Shown here piece after piece: positions 16,337-25,199 of a stretch of DNA of 64,000 nucleotides. The translations under genes were made by a program, and so were the position numbers. Each line of letters begins with the position of its first letter. The stretch's first letter is position 1. The notes under the pieces were generated by a model. That model was not told where the DNA came from and made no database searches. It worked only from the letters and a program-made list of their open reading frames with translations. This DNA is from JASGDC01 sp047606545 (GTDB lineage Bacteria > Actinomycetota > Actinomycetes > Actinomycetales > Micrococcaceae), in NCBI GenBank assembly GCA_047606545.1, contig JASGEI010000014.1:24260-88259 (forward strand), read 5' to 3'.

Positions 16337-19300
16337 TTAACGGAAATCTGATCCAAAATCGTAATCTTCCAATGGAATTGCAGCACCAGCTGCTTCACCG
16401 AAAGCATTTTGGTCGAAATCTGTGAAAGATGTTTCCACATAAGATTCTTCCAAAGCTTCTTCCGTAGGCTCCACCACTAAATGCTGGTATTGTGACAAAC
16501 CAGTACCTGCAGGGATTAGCTTACCGATGATTACGTTTTCTTTTAGACCAAGCAATGGGTCACTCTTACGTTCCATAGCTGCCTGAGTAAGAACTCGAGT
16601 AGTCTCCTGGAATGATGCAGCAGACAACCATGACTCAGTAGCCAAAGAAGCTTTAGTAATACCCATAAGCTCTGGACGACCTGAAGCAGGTTGCTTTTTA
16701 GTAGCAAGTGCATTACGGTTTTCTTCATCCAAACGAGCACGTTCAGTTAACTCACCAGGTAGAAGGTCCGTATCACCAGAGTCAATCACAGTTACACGAC
16801 GAAGCATCTGACGCACGATAACCTCAACGTGTTTATCGTGGATACCTACACCCTGAGAACGGTATACATGCTGCACTTCATCCACCAAGTGTTTTTGTGC
16901 CGCACGAGGACCAAGAATACGTAAGATCTGCTTAGGATCTACTGCACCTTGAGTAAGTTGCTGTCCAGCTTCTACATGGTCACCTTCTTCAACCAATAGA
17001 CGAGAACGACGAAGCACTGTGTAAGTAACTTCATCGTAGCCATCATCAGGGATCAAAGTAACCTTGAGTGAACGTTCACCTTCTTCAATCTTAACGCGAC
17101 CGTCATACTCTGCAATTGGCGCTTCACCCTTAGGAGTGCGAGCTTCGAAAAGCTCTTGGATACGAGGTAGACCCTGAGTAATATCCTCACCTGCAGAAGA
17201 AACGGCACCGCCAGTGTGGAAAGTACGCATTGTTAGCTGAGTACCTGGCTCACCAATTGATTGAGCGGCGATAATACCTACTGCTTCACCAATATCGACC
17301 AACTTACCAGAAGCCAGCGAACGACCGTAACAACGAGCACAAGTACCAATACGAGACTCACAAGTAAGCACTGAACGAATTTTAACCTCTTCAATACCAG
17401 CCTTGTACAGTTCATCAATTAGCACATCACCAACATCATCACCAGCATGTGCAAGAATCTTGCTACCCTTCTTGACATCTTGTGCCAAAGTACGAGAGTA
17501 AACAGTGTTCTCAACATCTTCATACATTGTAGTGCTACCATCTTCGGCTTTCACAGCAATTGGTAATACTAGACCTGCAGTAGTACCACAATCTTCCTCA
17601 CGAACAATTACATCCTGAGAAACGTCTACTAGGCGACGAGTCAAATAACCAGAGTTTGCAGTACGCAATGCAGTATCAGCAAGCCCCTTACGTGCACCGT
17701 GGGTTGCTATGAAGTACTCAAGTACGTGTAGACCTTCACGATATGAAGATTTAATAGGACGAGGAATAATCTCACCCTTTGGATTGGCTACCAGACCACG
17801 CATACCGGCAATCTGACGAACCTGCATCCAGTTACCACGAGCACCTGAAGTTACCATTCGGTTAATTGTATTGAGCTCTTCAAGATCAGCTTGCATAACT
17901 TCAGCAACCTTGTCAGTAGCTTCAGACCAAATTCCCACTAGTTCTTGACGACGCTCTTCATCAGAAATCAAACCACGATCGTATTGCTTCTGAACTTTTT
18001 GAGCCTTCGCCTCATAGCCTTCAAGAATTTCTTCTTTTTCCGGTGGCGCTGCCACATCAGAGATTGCAATAGTAACACCAGAACGACTAGCCCAATAGAA
18101 ACCAGAATCCTTCATGTTATCTAGAGTCTGAGCTACTACAATCTTCTGGTAACGCTCTGCTAAATCGTTAACAATACGAGATAGTGTACCTTTATCAGCT
18201 ACATCTTCAACCCAAGGATAATCTTCAGGTAAAGTCTCATTAAACAATACCTGCCCTAAAGAAGTTTCTAGCAATACCGGATCGCCTTCTTCGTAGCCTT
18301 TTGGTGCTTCCCAACCTTCGTAAGGCACAAAATCATTAAGACGAATCTTAGCCTTTGCATTCATATGTAGTTTACCAAGGTCATGAGCCATGATTGCTTC
18401 AGCTACTGAACTAAAGATAGAACCTTCACCAACAGCACCTGAACGCTTTGTAGTTAAGTGGTAAACACCGATAATCATATCCTGAGAAGGAACTGCTGCT
18501 GGACGACCATCTGATGGTTTCAAAATGTTATTTGAAGATAGCATCAATAGACGTGCTTCAGCTTGAGCTTCTGTAGATAGTGGTAAGTGCACTGCCATCT
18601 GGTCACCATCAAAATCAGCATTGAATGCTGAACAAACTAATGGGTGTAGCTGGATTGCTTTACCTTCAACCAGCTGTGGCTCAAATGCCTGAATACCAAG
18701 ACGGTGCAATGTAGGTGCACGGTTAAGCAATACTGGATGTTCAGTAATAACTTCTTCCAAAACATCCCATACTGCTGGACGGTAACGTTCTACCATCCGC
18801 TTTGCAGATTTGATATTTTGTGCGTGGTTTAGGTCAACTAAACGCTTCATTACGAATGGCTTGAAAAGTTCAAGTGCCATCTGTTTTGGTAGACCACATT
18901 CGTGAAGTTTTAGTTTTGGACCAACCACAATTACTGAACGACCGGAGTAGTCTACACGCTTACCAAGCAAGTTTTGACGGAAACGTCCTTGCTTACCTTT
19001 AAGCATGTCAGAAATTGACTTCAAAGCACGGTTACCTGGACCAGTTACTGGGCGACCACGACGACCGTTATCGAATAGGTTATCAACAGCTTCCTGAAGC
19101 ATGCGCTTTTCGTTATTAACGATGATTTCTGGGGCACCCAAATCCATCAAACGCTTTAGACGATTGTTACGATTGATAACACGACGGTATAAGTCGTTAA
19201 GGTCAGAAGTTGCAAAGCGACCACCATCAAGCTGTACCATAGGACGTAATTCTGGTGGGATTACTGGTACTACTTCTAGCACCATAGCTTCTGGCTTGTT

Positions 19301-20218
19301 TGTAGTCTGCAAGAAAGCACTAATTACTTTTAGACGCTTAAGTGCACGAGTCTTACGCTGACCTTTACCAGTTTGAATCTGATCACGAAGTGATTCAGCT
19401 TCCGCCGCTAGATCAAAGTTACGTAAACGAGTTTGGATAGCTTCTGCGCCCATTGAACCTTCAAAATATAATCCGAAACGGTCCTGTAGGTCACGGAATA
19501 GTTGCTCATCACCAATTAGGTCATTAACCTTTAGGCTTTGGAACTTTTCCCAAACAGCATCAAGACGAGCAATATCATTATCAGCACGGCGACGAATTGC
19601 AGCCATATCTTTATCAGCAGCATCACGAAGCTTGCGCTTTGCATCAGCTTTTTTGCCTTCTTTTTCTGCTTCAGCTAAGTCGACCTCTAGATCTTTTTGG
19701 CGAGCAACTAAATCAGCATCCCGTTGCTTTTCTTTTTCTTCGCGTTCTAGAGTAATCTCAGCTTGTAAGTTAGGTAACTCAGCATGACGGTTTTCTTCAT
19801 CAACGCTAGTAATCATGTACGCAGCAAAGTAAATTACCTTCTCCAAATCTTTTGGAGCTAGATCAAGCAAGTAACCTAGACGAGAAGGTACACCTTTGAA
19901 GTACCAAATGTGAGTAACTGGTGCGGCAAGTTCCAGGTGTCCCATACGTTCACGACGTACTTTAGAACGAGTAACCTCTACACCACAACGCTCACAAACG
20001 ATACCCTTGAAGCGTACCCGCTTGTACTTACCACAGCTACATTCCCAGTCCTTAGATGGACCAAAGATTTTTTCGCAGAAAAGACCATCTTTCTCTGGTT
20101 TTAACGTACGGTAGTTAATTGTTTCTGGTTTCTTAACTTCACCATGAGACCAATTACGGATCTCATCAGTAGTAGCAAGGCCGATTCGCATTACATCGAA
20201 TACAGTTTCGTTGGCCAT
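16337..20218 (-). CDS. rpoC: DNA-directed RNA polymerase subunit beta'
   Basis: RpoC holds the catalytic Mg2+ of RNA polymerase. The 1,293-residue product has the N-terminal zinc finger (CSCGKYKRVRFKGIVCERCG), the active-site loop NADFDGDQMAVH, and the second zinc site CESRIGTCARCYGRSLASG. A coiled-coil insertion rich in Glu/Lys lies at about residues 155-215, as expected for actinobacterial enzymes. It follows rpoB by 29 bases. Confidence 0.99.
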   Translation of the reverse strand: MANETVFDVMRIGLATTDEIRNWSHGEVKKPETINYRTLKPEKDGLFCEKIFGPSKDWECSCGKYKRVRFKGIVCERCGVEVTRSKVRRERMGHLELAAPVTHIWYFKGVPSRLGYLLDLAPKDLEKVIYFAAYMITSVDEENRHAELPNLQAEITLEREEKEKQRDADLVARQKDLEVDLAEAEKEGKKADAKRKLRDAADKDMAAIRRRADNDIARLDAVWEKFQSLKVNDLIGDEQLFRDLQDRFGLYFEGSMGAEAIQTRLRNFDLAAEAESLRDQIQTGKGQRKTRALKRLKVISAFLQTTNKPEAMVLEVVPVIPPELRPMVQLDGGRFATSDLNDLYRRVINRNNRLKRLMDLGAPEIIVNNEKRMLQEAVDNLFDNGRRGRPVTGPGNRALKSISDMLKGKQGRFRQNLLGKRVDYSGRSVIVVGPKLKLHECGLPKQMALELFKPFVMKRLVDLNHAQNIKSAKRMVERYRPAVWDVLEEVITEHPVLLNRAPTLHRLGIQAFEPQLVEGKAIQLHPLVCSAFNADFDGDQMAVHLPLSTEAQAEARLLMLSSNNILKPSDGRPAAVPSQDMIIGVYHLTTKRSGAVGEGSIFSSVAEAIMAHDLGKLHMNAKAKIRLNDFVPYEGWEAPKGYEEGDPVLLETSLGQVLFNETLPEDYPWVEDVADKGTLSRIVNDLAERYQKIVVAQTLDNMKDSGFYWASRSGVTIAISDVAAPPEKEEILEGYEAKAQKVQKQYDRGLISDEERRQELVGIWSEATDKVAEVMQADLEELNTINRMVTSGARGNWMQVRQIAGMRGLVANPKGEIIPRPIKSSYREGLHVLEYFIATHGARKGLADTALRTANSGYLTRRLVDVSQDVIVREEDCGTTAGLVLPIAVKAEDGSTTMYEDVENTVYSRTLAQDVKKGSKILAHAGDDVGDVLIDELYKAGIEEVKIRSVLTCESRIGTCARCYGRSLASGKLVDIGEAVGIIAAQSIGEPGTQLTMRTFHTGGAVSSAGEDITQGLPRIQELFEARTPKGEAPIAEYDGRVKIEEGERSLKVTLIPDDGYDEVTYTVLRRSRLLVEEGDHVEAGQQLTQGAVDPKQILRILGPRAAQKHLVDEVQHVYRSQGVGIHDKHVEVIVRQMLRRVTVIDSGDTDLLPGELTERARLDEENRNALATKKQPASGRPELMGITKASLATESWLSAASFQETTRVLTQAAMERKSDPLLGLKENVIIGKLIPAGTGLSQYQHLVVEPTEEALEESYVETSFTDFDQNAFGEAAGAAIPLEDYDFGSDFR

Positions 20219-20247
20219 GTCTTCCTTTCCTAAATCCTTCTTTGAAG

Positions 20248-23200
20248 TTAAACTTCTTCGATTGAGTTTGGTTCTTGATGAGATAGGTTAATACCTAGTT
20301 CTTCAGCCGCTTGGAATACTTCATCATCATCTTTCATTTCGATGACATTTCCGTCAGCTGAAAGCACCTCTACGTTTAAGCACAGAGACTGCATCTCTTT
20401 AATCAATACCTTGAATGATTCTGGTACACCTGGCTCAGGAATATTTTCACCCTTTACAATTGCCTCGTATACCTTGACACGTCCATTAATATCATCAGAC
20501 TTGATAGTCAAAAGCTCCTGCAATGTGTATGCAGCACCATAAGCTTCAAGTGCCCATACCTCCATCTCACCAAAGCGCTGACCACCGAACTGTGCCTTAC
20601 CACCCAGTGGCTGCTGAGTAATCATTGAGTAAGGACCAGTAGAACGTGCGTGAATCTTGTCATCCACCAAGTGGTGAAGTTTCAAGATGTACATATAACC
20701 AACTGAAATTGGATCTGGGAATGGTTCACCAGAACGACCGTCGAACAAACGAGCTTTACCGTCATTATTAACTAGACGCACACCATCTTCGTTTGGATTG
20801 GTGTTTGCTAGTAAACCAGTAATTTCTTGTTCTTCAGCACCATCAAATACTGGAGTTGCCACGTTAGTCGGACCAGATTGCATTGGAATTGTTGAATCTT
20901 TAGCCCATTCTGGGTTGCCTTCAACATTCCAACCATTCTTAGCAATCCAACCAAGGTGTACTTCCAGCACCTGTCCCAAGTTCATACGACCTGGTACACC
21001 AAGTGGGTTAAGTACGATGTCAACTGGAGTACCATCTTCAAGGAATGGCATATCTTCCACTGGAAGGATCTTAGATACTACACCCTTGTTACCATGACGG
21101 CCAGCAAGCTTATCACCATCAGTAATCTTACGCTTTTGCGCAACATATACACGTACAAGCTGATTTACGCCAGGAGCTAATTCATCGTCTTCTTCACGAT
21201 CAAATACTCGGATACCGATTACGGTACCTGATTCACCGTGTGGCACCTTCAAAGAAGTATCGCGTACTTCTTTAGAATTATCACCAAAGATTGCACGAAG
21301 TAGACGCTCTTCTGGAGTTAGCTCAGTCTCACCCTTTGGTGTTACTTTACCAACTAGAATATCACCAGCTTCAACTTCCGCACCGATGTGAATAATACCG
21401 CGTTCATCAAGTCGGCTTAAGCCTTCTTCGGAAACATTTGGAATATCACGAGTGATTTCTTCTGCACCTAGTTTGGTGTCACGAACATCGATTTCGTGTT
21501 CTTCGATGTGGATTGAAGTAAGGGTATCTTCTGCTACTACACGCTGCGATAGGATAATCGCATCCTCGAAGTTTTGACCTTCCCAAGACATGAATGCCAC
21601 CAGCAAGTTCTTACCAAGTGCTAGTTCGCCCTTTTGAGTTGCAGGTCCATCAGCAATTGCATCGCCAACTTCTACACGTTGACCTTCCCCGACAAGTAAC
21701 TTCTGATTATAAGCAGTACCCTGGTTTGAGCGATCGAACTTAGCAATGCGGTAGTTACTATCAGTGCCGTCATCGTTACTAACCACAACTAAATCTGCAG
21801 AAACTTCTGAAACTACACCGGCTTTAGTAGCAAGTACTACATCACCAGCATCCTTTGCTGCGTACTTTTCCATACCAGTACCAACAAGTGGTGATTCTGA
21901 TTCAAGAAGTGGTACAGACTGACGTTGCATGTTAGCACCCATCAACGCACGGTGTGCGTCATCATGCTCAAGGAATGGAATCAAGGCAGTACCAACAGAA
22001 ACCATCTGGCGTGAAGAAACATCCATATATTCAACTTCTTCTGCCTCAACCAAAATTGGCTCACCGGCACCACCCTTTTCACGAACAAGTACCATTTTTT
22101 CGATGAAGTTACCATCTTCGTCGACAGGAGCTTTTGCCTGAGCAATCTGGTATTCGTCTTCTTCAGTAGCGCTCAAGTAATCAATTTGTTCAGTAACTTT
22201 ACCATCCACACACTTACGATATGGAGTTTCAATGAAACCGAAAGAATTAATCCGAGCAAATGCGGCTAAGTTACCAATTAGACCAATATTTGGCCCTTCG
22301 GGAGTTTCAATAGGGCACATACGACCATAGTGAGATGGGTGAACGTCACGTACTTCATAACCTGCGCGATCACGAGAAAGACCACCTGGTCCAAGAGCTG
22401 ATAGACGACGCTTATGCCCCAAACCAGCAAGTGGGTTATTTTGGTCTAAGAACTGTGATAGCTGTGAAGTTCCAAAGAACTCTTTAATAGCTGCAACTAC
22501 TGGACGAATGTTAATCAGAGACTGTGGTGTAATTGAATCTGCATCTTGTGTAGTCATACGTTCTCGCACTACACGTTCCATACGAGAAAGACCAGTACGA
22601 ATCTGGTTTTCAATTAATTCGCCTACAGTGCGAATACGACGATTTCCGAAGTGATCAATATCATCAACATCCACTCGTAGTTCAACTGTCTTACGACCCT
22701 TTTTAATTTCAAGGGTCTTTTCACCTTCATGCAAAGTAGCAATGTATTTAATCATTGCCACAATGTCTTCTTCGGTAAGACTATTTTGGCTGATATCAGC
22801 ATCCAGGCCAAGCTTACGGTTCATCTTGTAACGACCAACTTTAGCTAGGTCATAGCGCTTACCATTAAAGTAAAGATTTTGCAGAAGAGTTTCCGCAGCT
22901 TCTTTTGCAGGTGGTTCACCTGGGCGAAGTTTACGGTAAATATCAATTAATGCTTCTTCTTGATCTTTAGTTTGATCTTTTTCTAAAGTCGTACGAATAC
23001 TTGCAAAGTGACCAAGTTCTTTAACAATTTTAGCTTCTGACCAGCCAAGCGCCTTTAACAAAACAGTCACTGGCTGCTTACGTTTGCGATCTAGGCGAAC
23101 TGCAACCATATCGCGCTTATCAACTTCAAATTCTAGCCAAGCACCACGAGAAGGAATAATTTTTGCAGTAAAAATATCTTTATCAGATGTTTTATCTGCA

Positions 23201-23715
23201 ACTTTCTCGAAATAAGCACCCGGTGAACGAACTAACTGAGAAACTACTACGCGCTCAGTACCGTTAATGATGAAAACACCCTTTTCAGTCATTAATGGGA
23301 AATCTCCCATAAATACTGTCTGGCTCTTAATTTCACCTGTTTCGTGGTGCATGTATTCAGCAGTTACATAAAGTGGCGCGGAATATGTAGCATCACGATC
23401 ACGGCATTCTTCTGCAGTGTATTTAGGTTCTTCGAATGATGGATTACTGAAAGACAATGACATTGAGTCATTGTAGTCATCGATTGGAGAAATCTCAGTA
23501 AAAATTTCTTCCAGACCACTTATTTCTGGAACATCGCTATCTTTAGCTTTGACGCGTTCTTTCCAGCGTTCATTACCAATTAGGCGGTCAAAACTATCTG
23601 TTTGTACGCCAAGTAGGTTAGGAACATCAAGTGGTTCAGGAGTTTTAGCAAATGAAAGACGCTGAGCCTTATTTGAGGCAGCGCCTTGAGATGTGTTGGT
23701 GTTCTTGGAGACCAC
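20248..23715 (-). CDS. rpoB: DNA-directed RNA polymerase subunit beta
   Basis: RpoB is the second-largest core subunit. The product contains the rifampicin-pocket segment with FFGTSQLSQFLDQNNPLAGLGHKRRLSALGPGG, which reads as wild type. I prefer the GTG at 23715 (MVSKNTNTSQ), because GGAAGG lies seven bases before it and the resulting N-terminus resembles other actinobacterial RpoB; an in-frame GTG at 23730 would add five residues. The C-terminus (GINLSHQEPNSIEEV) is complete. Confidence 0.98.
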   Translation of the reverse strand: MVSKNTNTSQGAASNKAQRLSFAKTPEPLDVPNLLGVQTDSFDRLIGNERWKERVKAKDSDVPEISGLEEIFTEISPIDDYNDSMSLSFSNPSFEEPKYTAEECRDRDATYSAPLYVTAEYMHHETGEIKSQTVFMGDFPLMTEKGVFIINGTERVVVSQLVRSPGAYFEKVADKTSDKDIFTAKIIPSRGAWLEFEVDKRDMVAVRLDRKRKQPVTVLLKALGWSEAKIVKELGHFASIRTTLEKDQTKDQEEALIDIYRKLRPGEPPAKEAAETLLQNLYFNGKRYDLAKVGRYKMNRKLGLDADISQNSLTEEDIVAMIKYIATLHEGEKTLEIKKGRKTVELRVDVDDIDHFGNRRIRTVGELIENQIRTGLSRMERVVRERMTTQDADSITPQSLINIRPVVAAIKEFFGTSQLSQFLDQNNPLAGLGHKRRLSALGPGGLSRDRAGYEVRDVHPSHYGRMCPIETPEGPNIGLIGNLAAFARINSFGFIETPYRKCVDGKVTEQIDYLSATEEDEYQIAQAKAPVDEDGNFIEKMVLVREKGGAGEPILVEAEEVEYMDVSSRQMVSVGTALIPFLEHDDAHRALMGANMQRQSVPLLESESPLVGTGMEKYAAKDAGDVVLATKAGVVSEVSADLVVVSNDDGTDSNYRIAKFDRSNQGTAYNQKLLVGEGQRVEVGDAIADGPATQKGELALGKNLLVAFMSWEGQNFEDAIILSQRVVAEDTLTSIHIEEHEIDVRDTKLGAEEITRDIPNVSEEGLSRLDERGIIHIGAEVEAGDILVGKVTPKGETELTPEERLLRAIFGDNSKEVRDTSLKVPHGESGTVIGIRVFDREEDDELAPGVNQLVRVYVAQKRKITDGDKLAGRHGNKGVVSKILPVEDMPFLEDGTPVDIVLNPLGVPGRMNLGQVLEVHLGWIAKNGWNVEGNPEWAKDSTIPMQSGPTNVATPVFDGAEEQEITGLLANTNPNEDGVRLVNNDGKARLFDGRSGEPFPDPISVGYMYILKLHHLVDDKIHARSTGPYSMITQQPLGGKAQFGGQRFGEMEVWALEAYGAAYTLQELLTIKSDDINGRVKVYEAIVKGENIPEPGVPESFKVLIKEMQSLCLNVEVLSADGNVIEMKDDDEVFQAAEELGINLSHQEPNSIEEV

Positions 23716-23829
23716 AAACAATCCTTCCACAGTGTGTGATTACAAAAGGGACAAAAGATCTGCAGTTGGGTCGACCACTATATGAAGACGCCAAAAAGGC
23801 AGTTAAAGTAATACTACAGCATTCCTTAA

Positions 23830-23858
23830 AATATATCTAGTGTAGATTTTTAAGTAAA
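23830..23858 (-). promoter_or_regulatory. Candidate rpoB promoter
   Basis: TTTACT (23853-23858) and TATATT (23830-23835) lie 17 bases apart on the minus strand, between the rplL terminator and rpoB. The terminator just upstream makes a separate rpoBC promoter necessary unless read-through occurs. The implied leader is about 110 bases. Confidence 0.5.
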
Positions 23859-23892
23859 TATCATTAAAGTTACAGGCCAACATAACCCCAAA

Positions 23893-23930
23893 AGAAAAAC
23901 CCCTTACTTCCTAATGGAAGTAAGGGGTTT
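23893..23930 (-). terminator. Strong terminator between rplL and rpoB
   Basis: A perfect 15-bp stem (AAACCCCTTACTTCC and its complement, arms 23897-23911 and 23916-23930) with a 4-base loop, followed on the minus strand by a T-rich stretch. It lies 28 bases past the rplL stop. In E. coli the equivalent position holds a partial attenuator; this one looks strong. Confidence 0.9.
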
Positions 23931-23958
23931 AGCTAAAAATTAGTTCAAAGCAAAATCA

Positions 23959-24342
23959 TTACTTAAGAGTAACTGTTGCGCCTGCACCTTCAAGAGATTC
24001 TTTAGCTTTTTCAGCGTCTTCTTTAGAAGCACCTTCAAGAACAGCCTTAGGAGCGCTGTCTACAACGTCCTTAGCTTCCTTTAGGCCTAGGCTAGTAAGG
24101 GCACGTACTTCCTTAATAACAGCAATCTTCTTCTCACCTGCAGATTCGATGATTACATCGAACTCAGTCTGCTCTTCAGCAGCTTCTTCTCCGCCAGCAG
24201 CTGGACCAGCAACTGCAACTGCAGCTGGAGCAGCAGCTTCAACGTCAAATGTTTCTTCGAACTCTTTAACGAAATCAGATAGTTCGATAAGAGTCATTTC
24301 TTTGAATGCATCTAGCAATTCTTCAGTACTTAGTTTCGCCAT
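23959..24342 (-). CDS. rplL: 50S ribosomal protein L7/L12
   Basis: L7/L12 is the stalk protein that recruits translational GTPases. The 127-residue product has the N-terminal dimerisation domain, an Ala/Gly-rich hinge (about residues 38-55) and the C-terminal domain with KIAVIKEVRALTSLGLKEAKDVVDSAPK. Length is standard. It lies 98 bases downstream of rplJ. Confidence 0.98.
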   Translation of the reverse strand: MAKLSTEELLDAFKEMTLIELSDFVKEFEETFDVEAAAPAAVAVAGPAAGGEEAAEEQTEFDVIIESAGEKKIAVIKEVRALTSLGLKEAKDVVDSAPKAVLEGASKEDAEKAKESLEGAGATVTLK

Positions 24343-24440
24343 GTGTGGCGCTCCTTCTTGTCTTTATGGCCTATTAGCCAGTTCTTAATCTTACGGTCTT
24401 ATATTGTGGTTAAAAGTTTTTAACTAGTAGCTTGTGCCAC

Positions 24441-24959
24441 TTAGCCTTCTTCCTCAACTTTGGCACGCAATGCATCAACAGTACGAACTGTTTTAAGAAT
24501 TGGAGCCTGGAATAGCGCAGCAGCTTTAGCAGTAGAAGCCTTCATATCACCAGCAAGCTTAGCAAGAAGTACTTCACGAGACTCAAGGTCAGCAAGTTTC
24601 TTCACACCAGCTTCATCAAGAACGGAACCTTCGTAGTATCCACCCTTGATAACTAGTTGTTTATTTTCTTTAGCAAAAGTCTTTAAGCTCTTAGCAACCT
24701 CAACTACGTCACCTTTAACATAAGCGATAGCAGTAGGGCCTTTAAGCTCATCAAATCCTTCAACTTCAGCTTCTTTAGCAGCAATAGCAGTAAGCTTATT
24801 CTTAACCACAGAGTATTTTGCATTCTCACCCATTGAACGACGCAACTGCATCATTTGGTCAACAGTGAGACCACGGTATTCAGTCAACAACGCGCCATTT
24901 GAATTGCGAAGTTCATCAGCAATTTCTTTTACAGCAGCTTGCTTTTCTGGTGTTGCCAT
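24441..24959 (-). CDS. rplJ: 50S ribosomal protein L10
   Basis: L10 anchors L7/L12 dimers and represses its own mRNA in many bacteria. The 172-residue product has the N-terminal rRNA-binding domain (GALLTEYRGLTVDQMMQLRR) and the C-terminal helix that binds L12. It is preceded by a leader with a terminator hairpin. Confidence 0.98.
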   Translation of the reverse strand: MATPEKQAAVKEIADELRNSNGALLTEYRGLTVDQMMQLRRSMGENAKYSVVKNKLTAIAAKEAEVEGFDELKGPTAIAYVKGDVVEVAKSLKTFAKENKQLVIKGGYYEGSVLDEAGVKKLADLESREVLLAKLAGDMKASTAKAAALFQAPILKTVRTVDALRAKVEEEG

Positions 24960-25159
24960 GGTGCTCCTTTCTCTGTATCAGGTCGGTAAGCATTAAAAAA
25001 CGTCCATTGCGTAGGAGCAAAGGACGTACAAAAGCGTGCACAGCACAGCTTACATCGAGTCTTCACACCTACGTTGGCCGTTCCTTAGGAACTTTATAGT
25101 TAGCAACTCTTTAACTCTCCAGTCAAAAAGCACACGCCAACCACCGACGGTCTTCGGTA
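24960..25159 (-). ncRNA. L10 leader (ribosomal protein leader of rplJL)
   Basis: About 200 untranslated bases precede rplJ. The 5' end reads ACCGAAGACCGTCGGTGG on the minus strand, which resembles the conserved kink and stem of the L10 leader family that binds the L10-L12 complex. A terminator hairpin closes the 3' part (24,995-25,027). The family assignment is by eye. Confidence 0.7.
24995..25027 (-). terminator. Attenuator hairpin in the rplJ leader
   Basis: ACGTCC/GGACGT with an inner TTGC/GCAA, followed on the minus strand by TTTTTT, ends 35 bases before the rplJ ATG. The location fits a regulated terminator in the L10 leader. Confidence 0.75.
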
Positions 25160-25165
25160 ATTCAA

Positions 25166-25194
25166 ACTATAACATACTGCATACTATAACCCAA
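25166..25194 (-). promoter_or_regulatory. Candidate rplJL promoter
   Basis: TTGGGT (25189-25194) and TATAGT (25166-25171) are 17 bases apart on the minus strand. The predicted transcript would begin just before the conserved L10-leader motif. The -35 box is six bases past the stop codon of the acyltransferase gene. Confidence 0.6.
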
Positions 25195-25199
25195 ACTAT

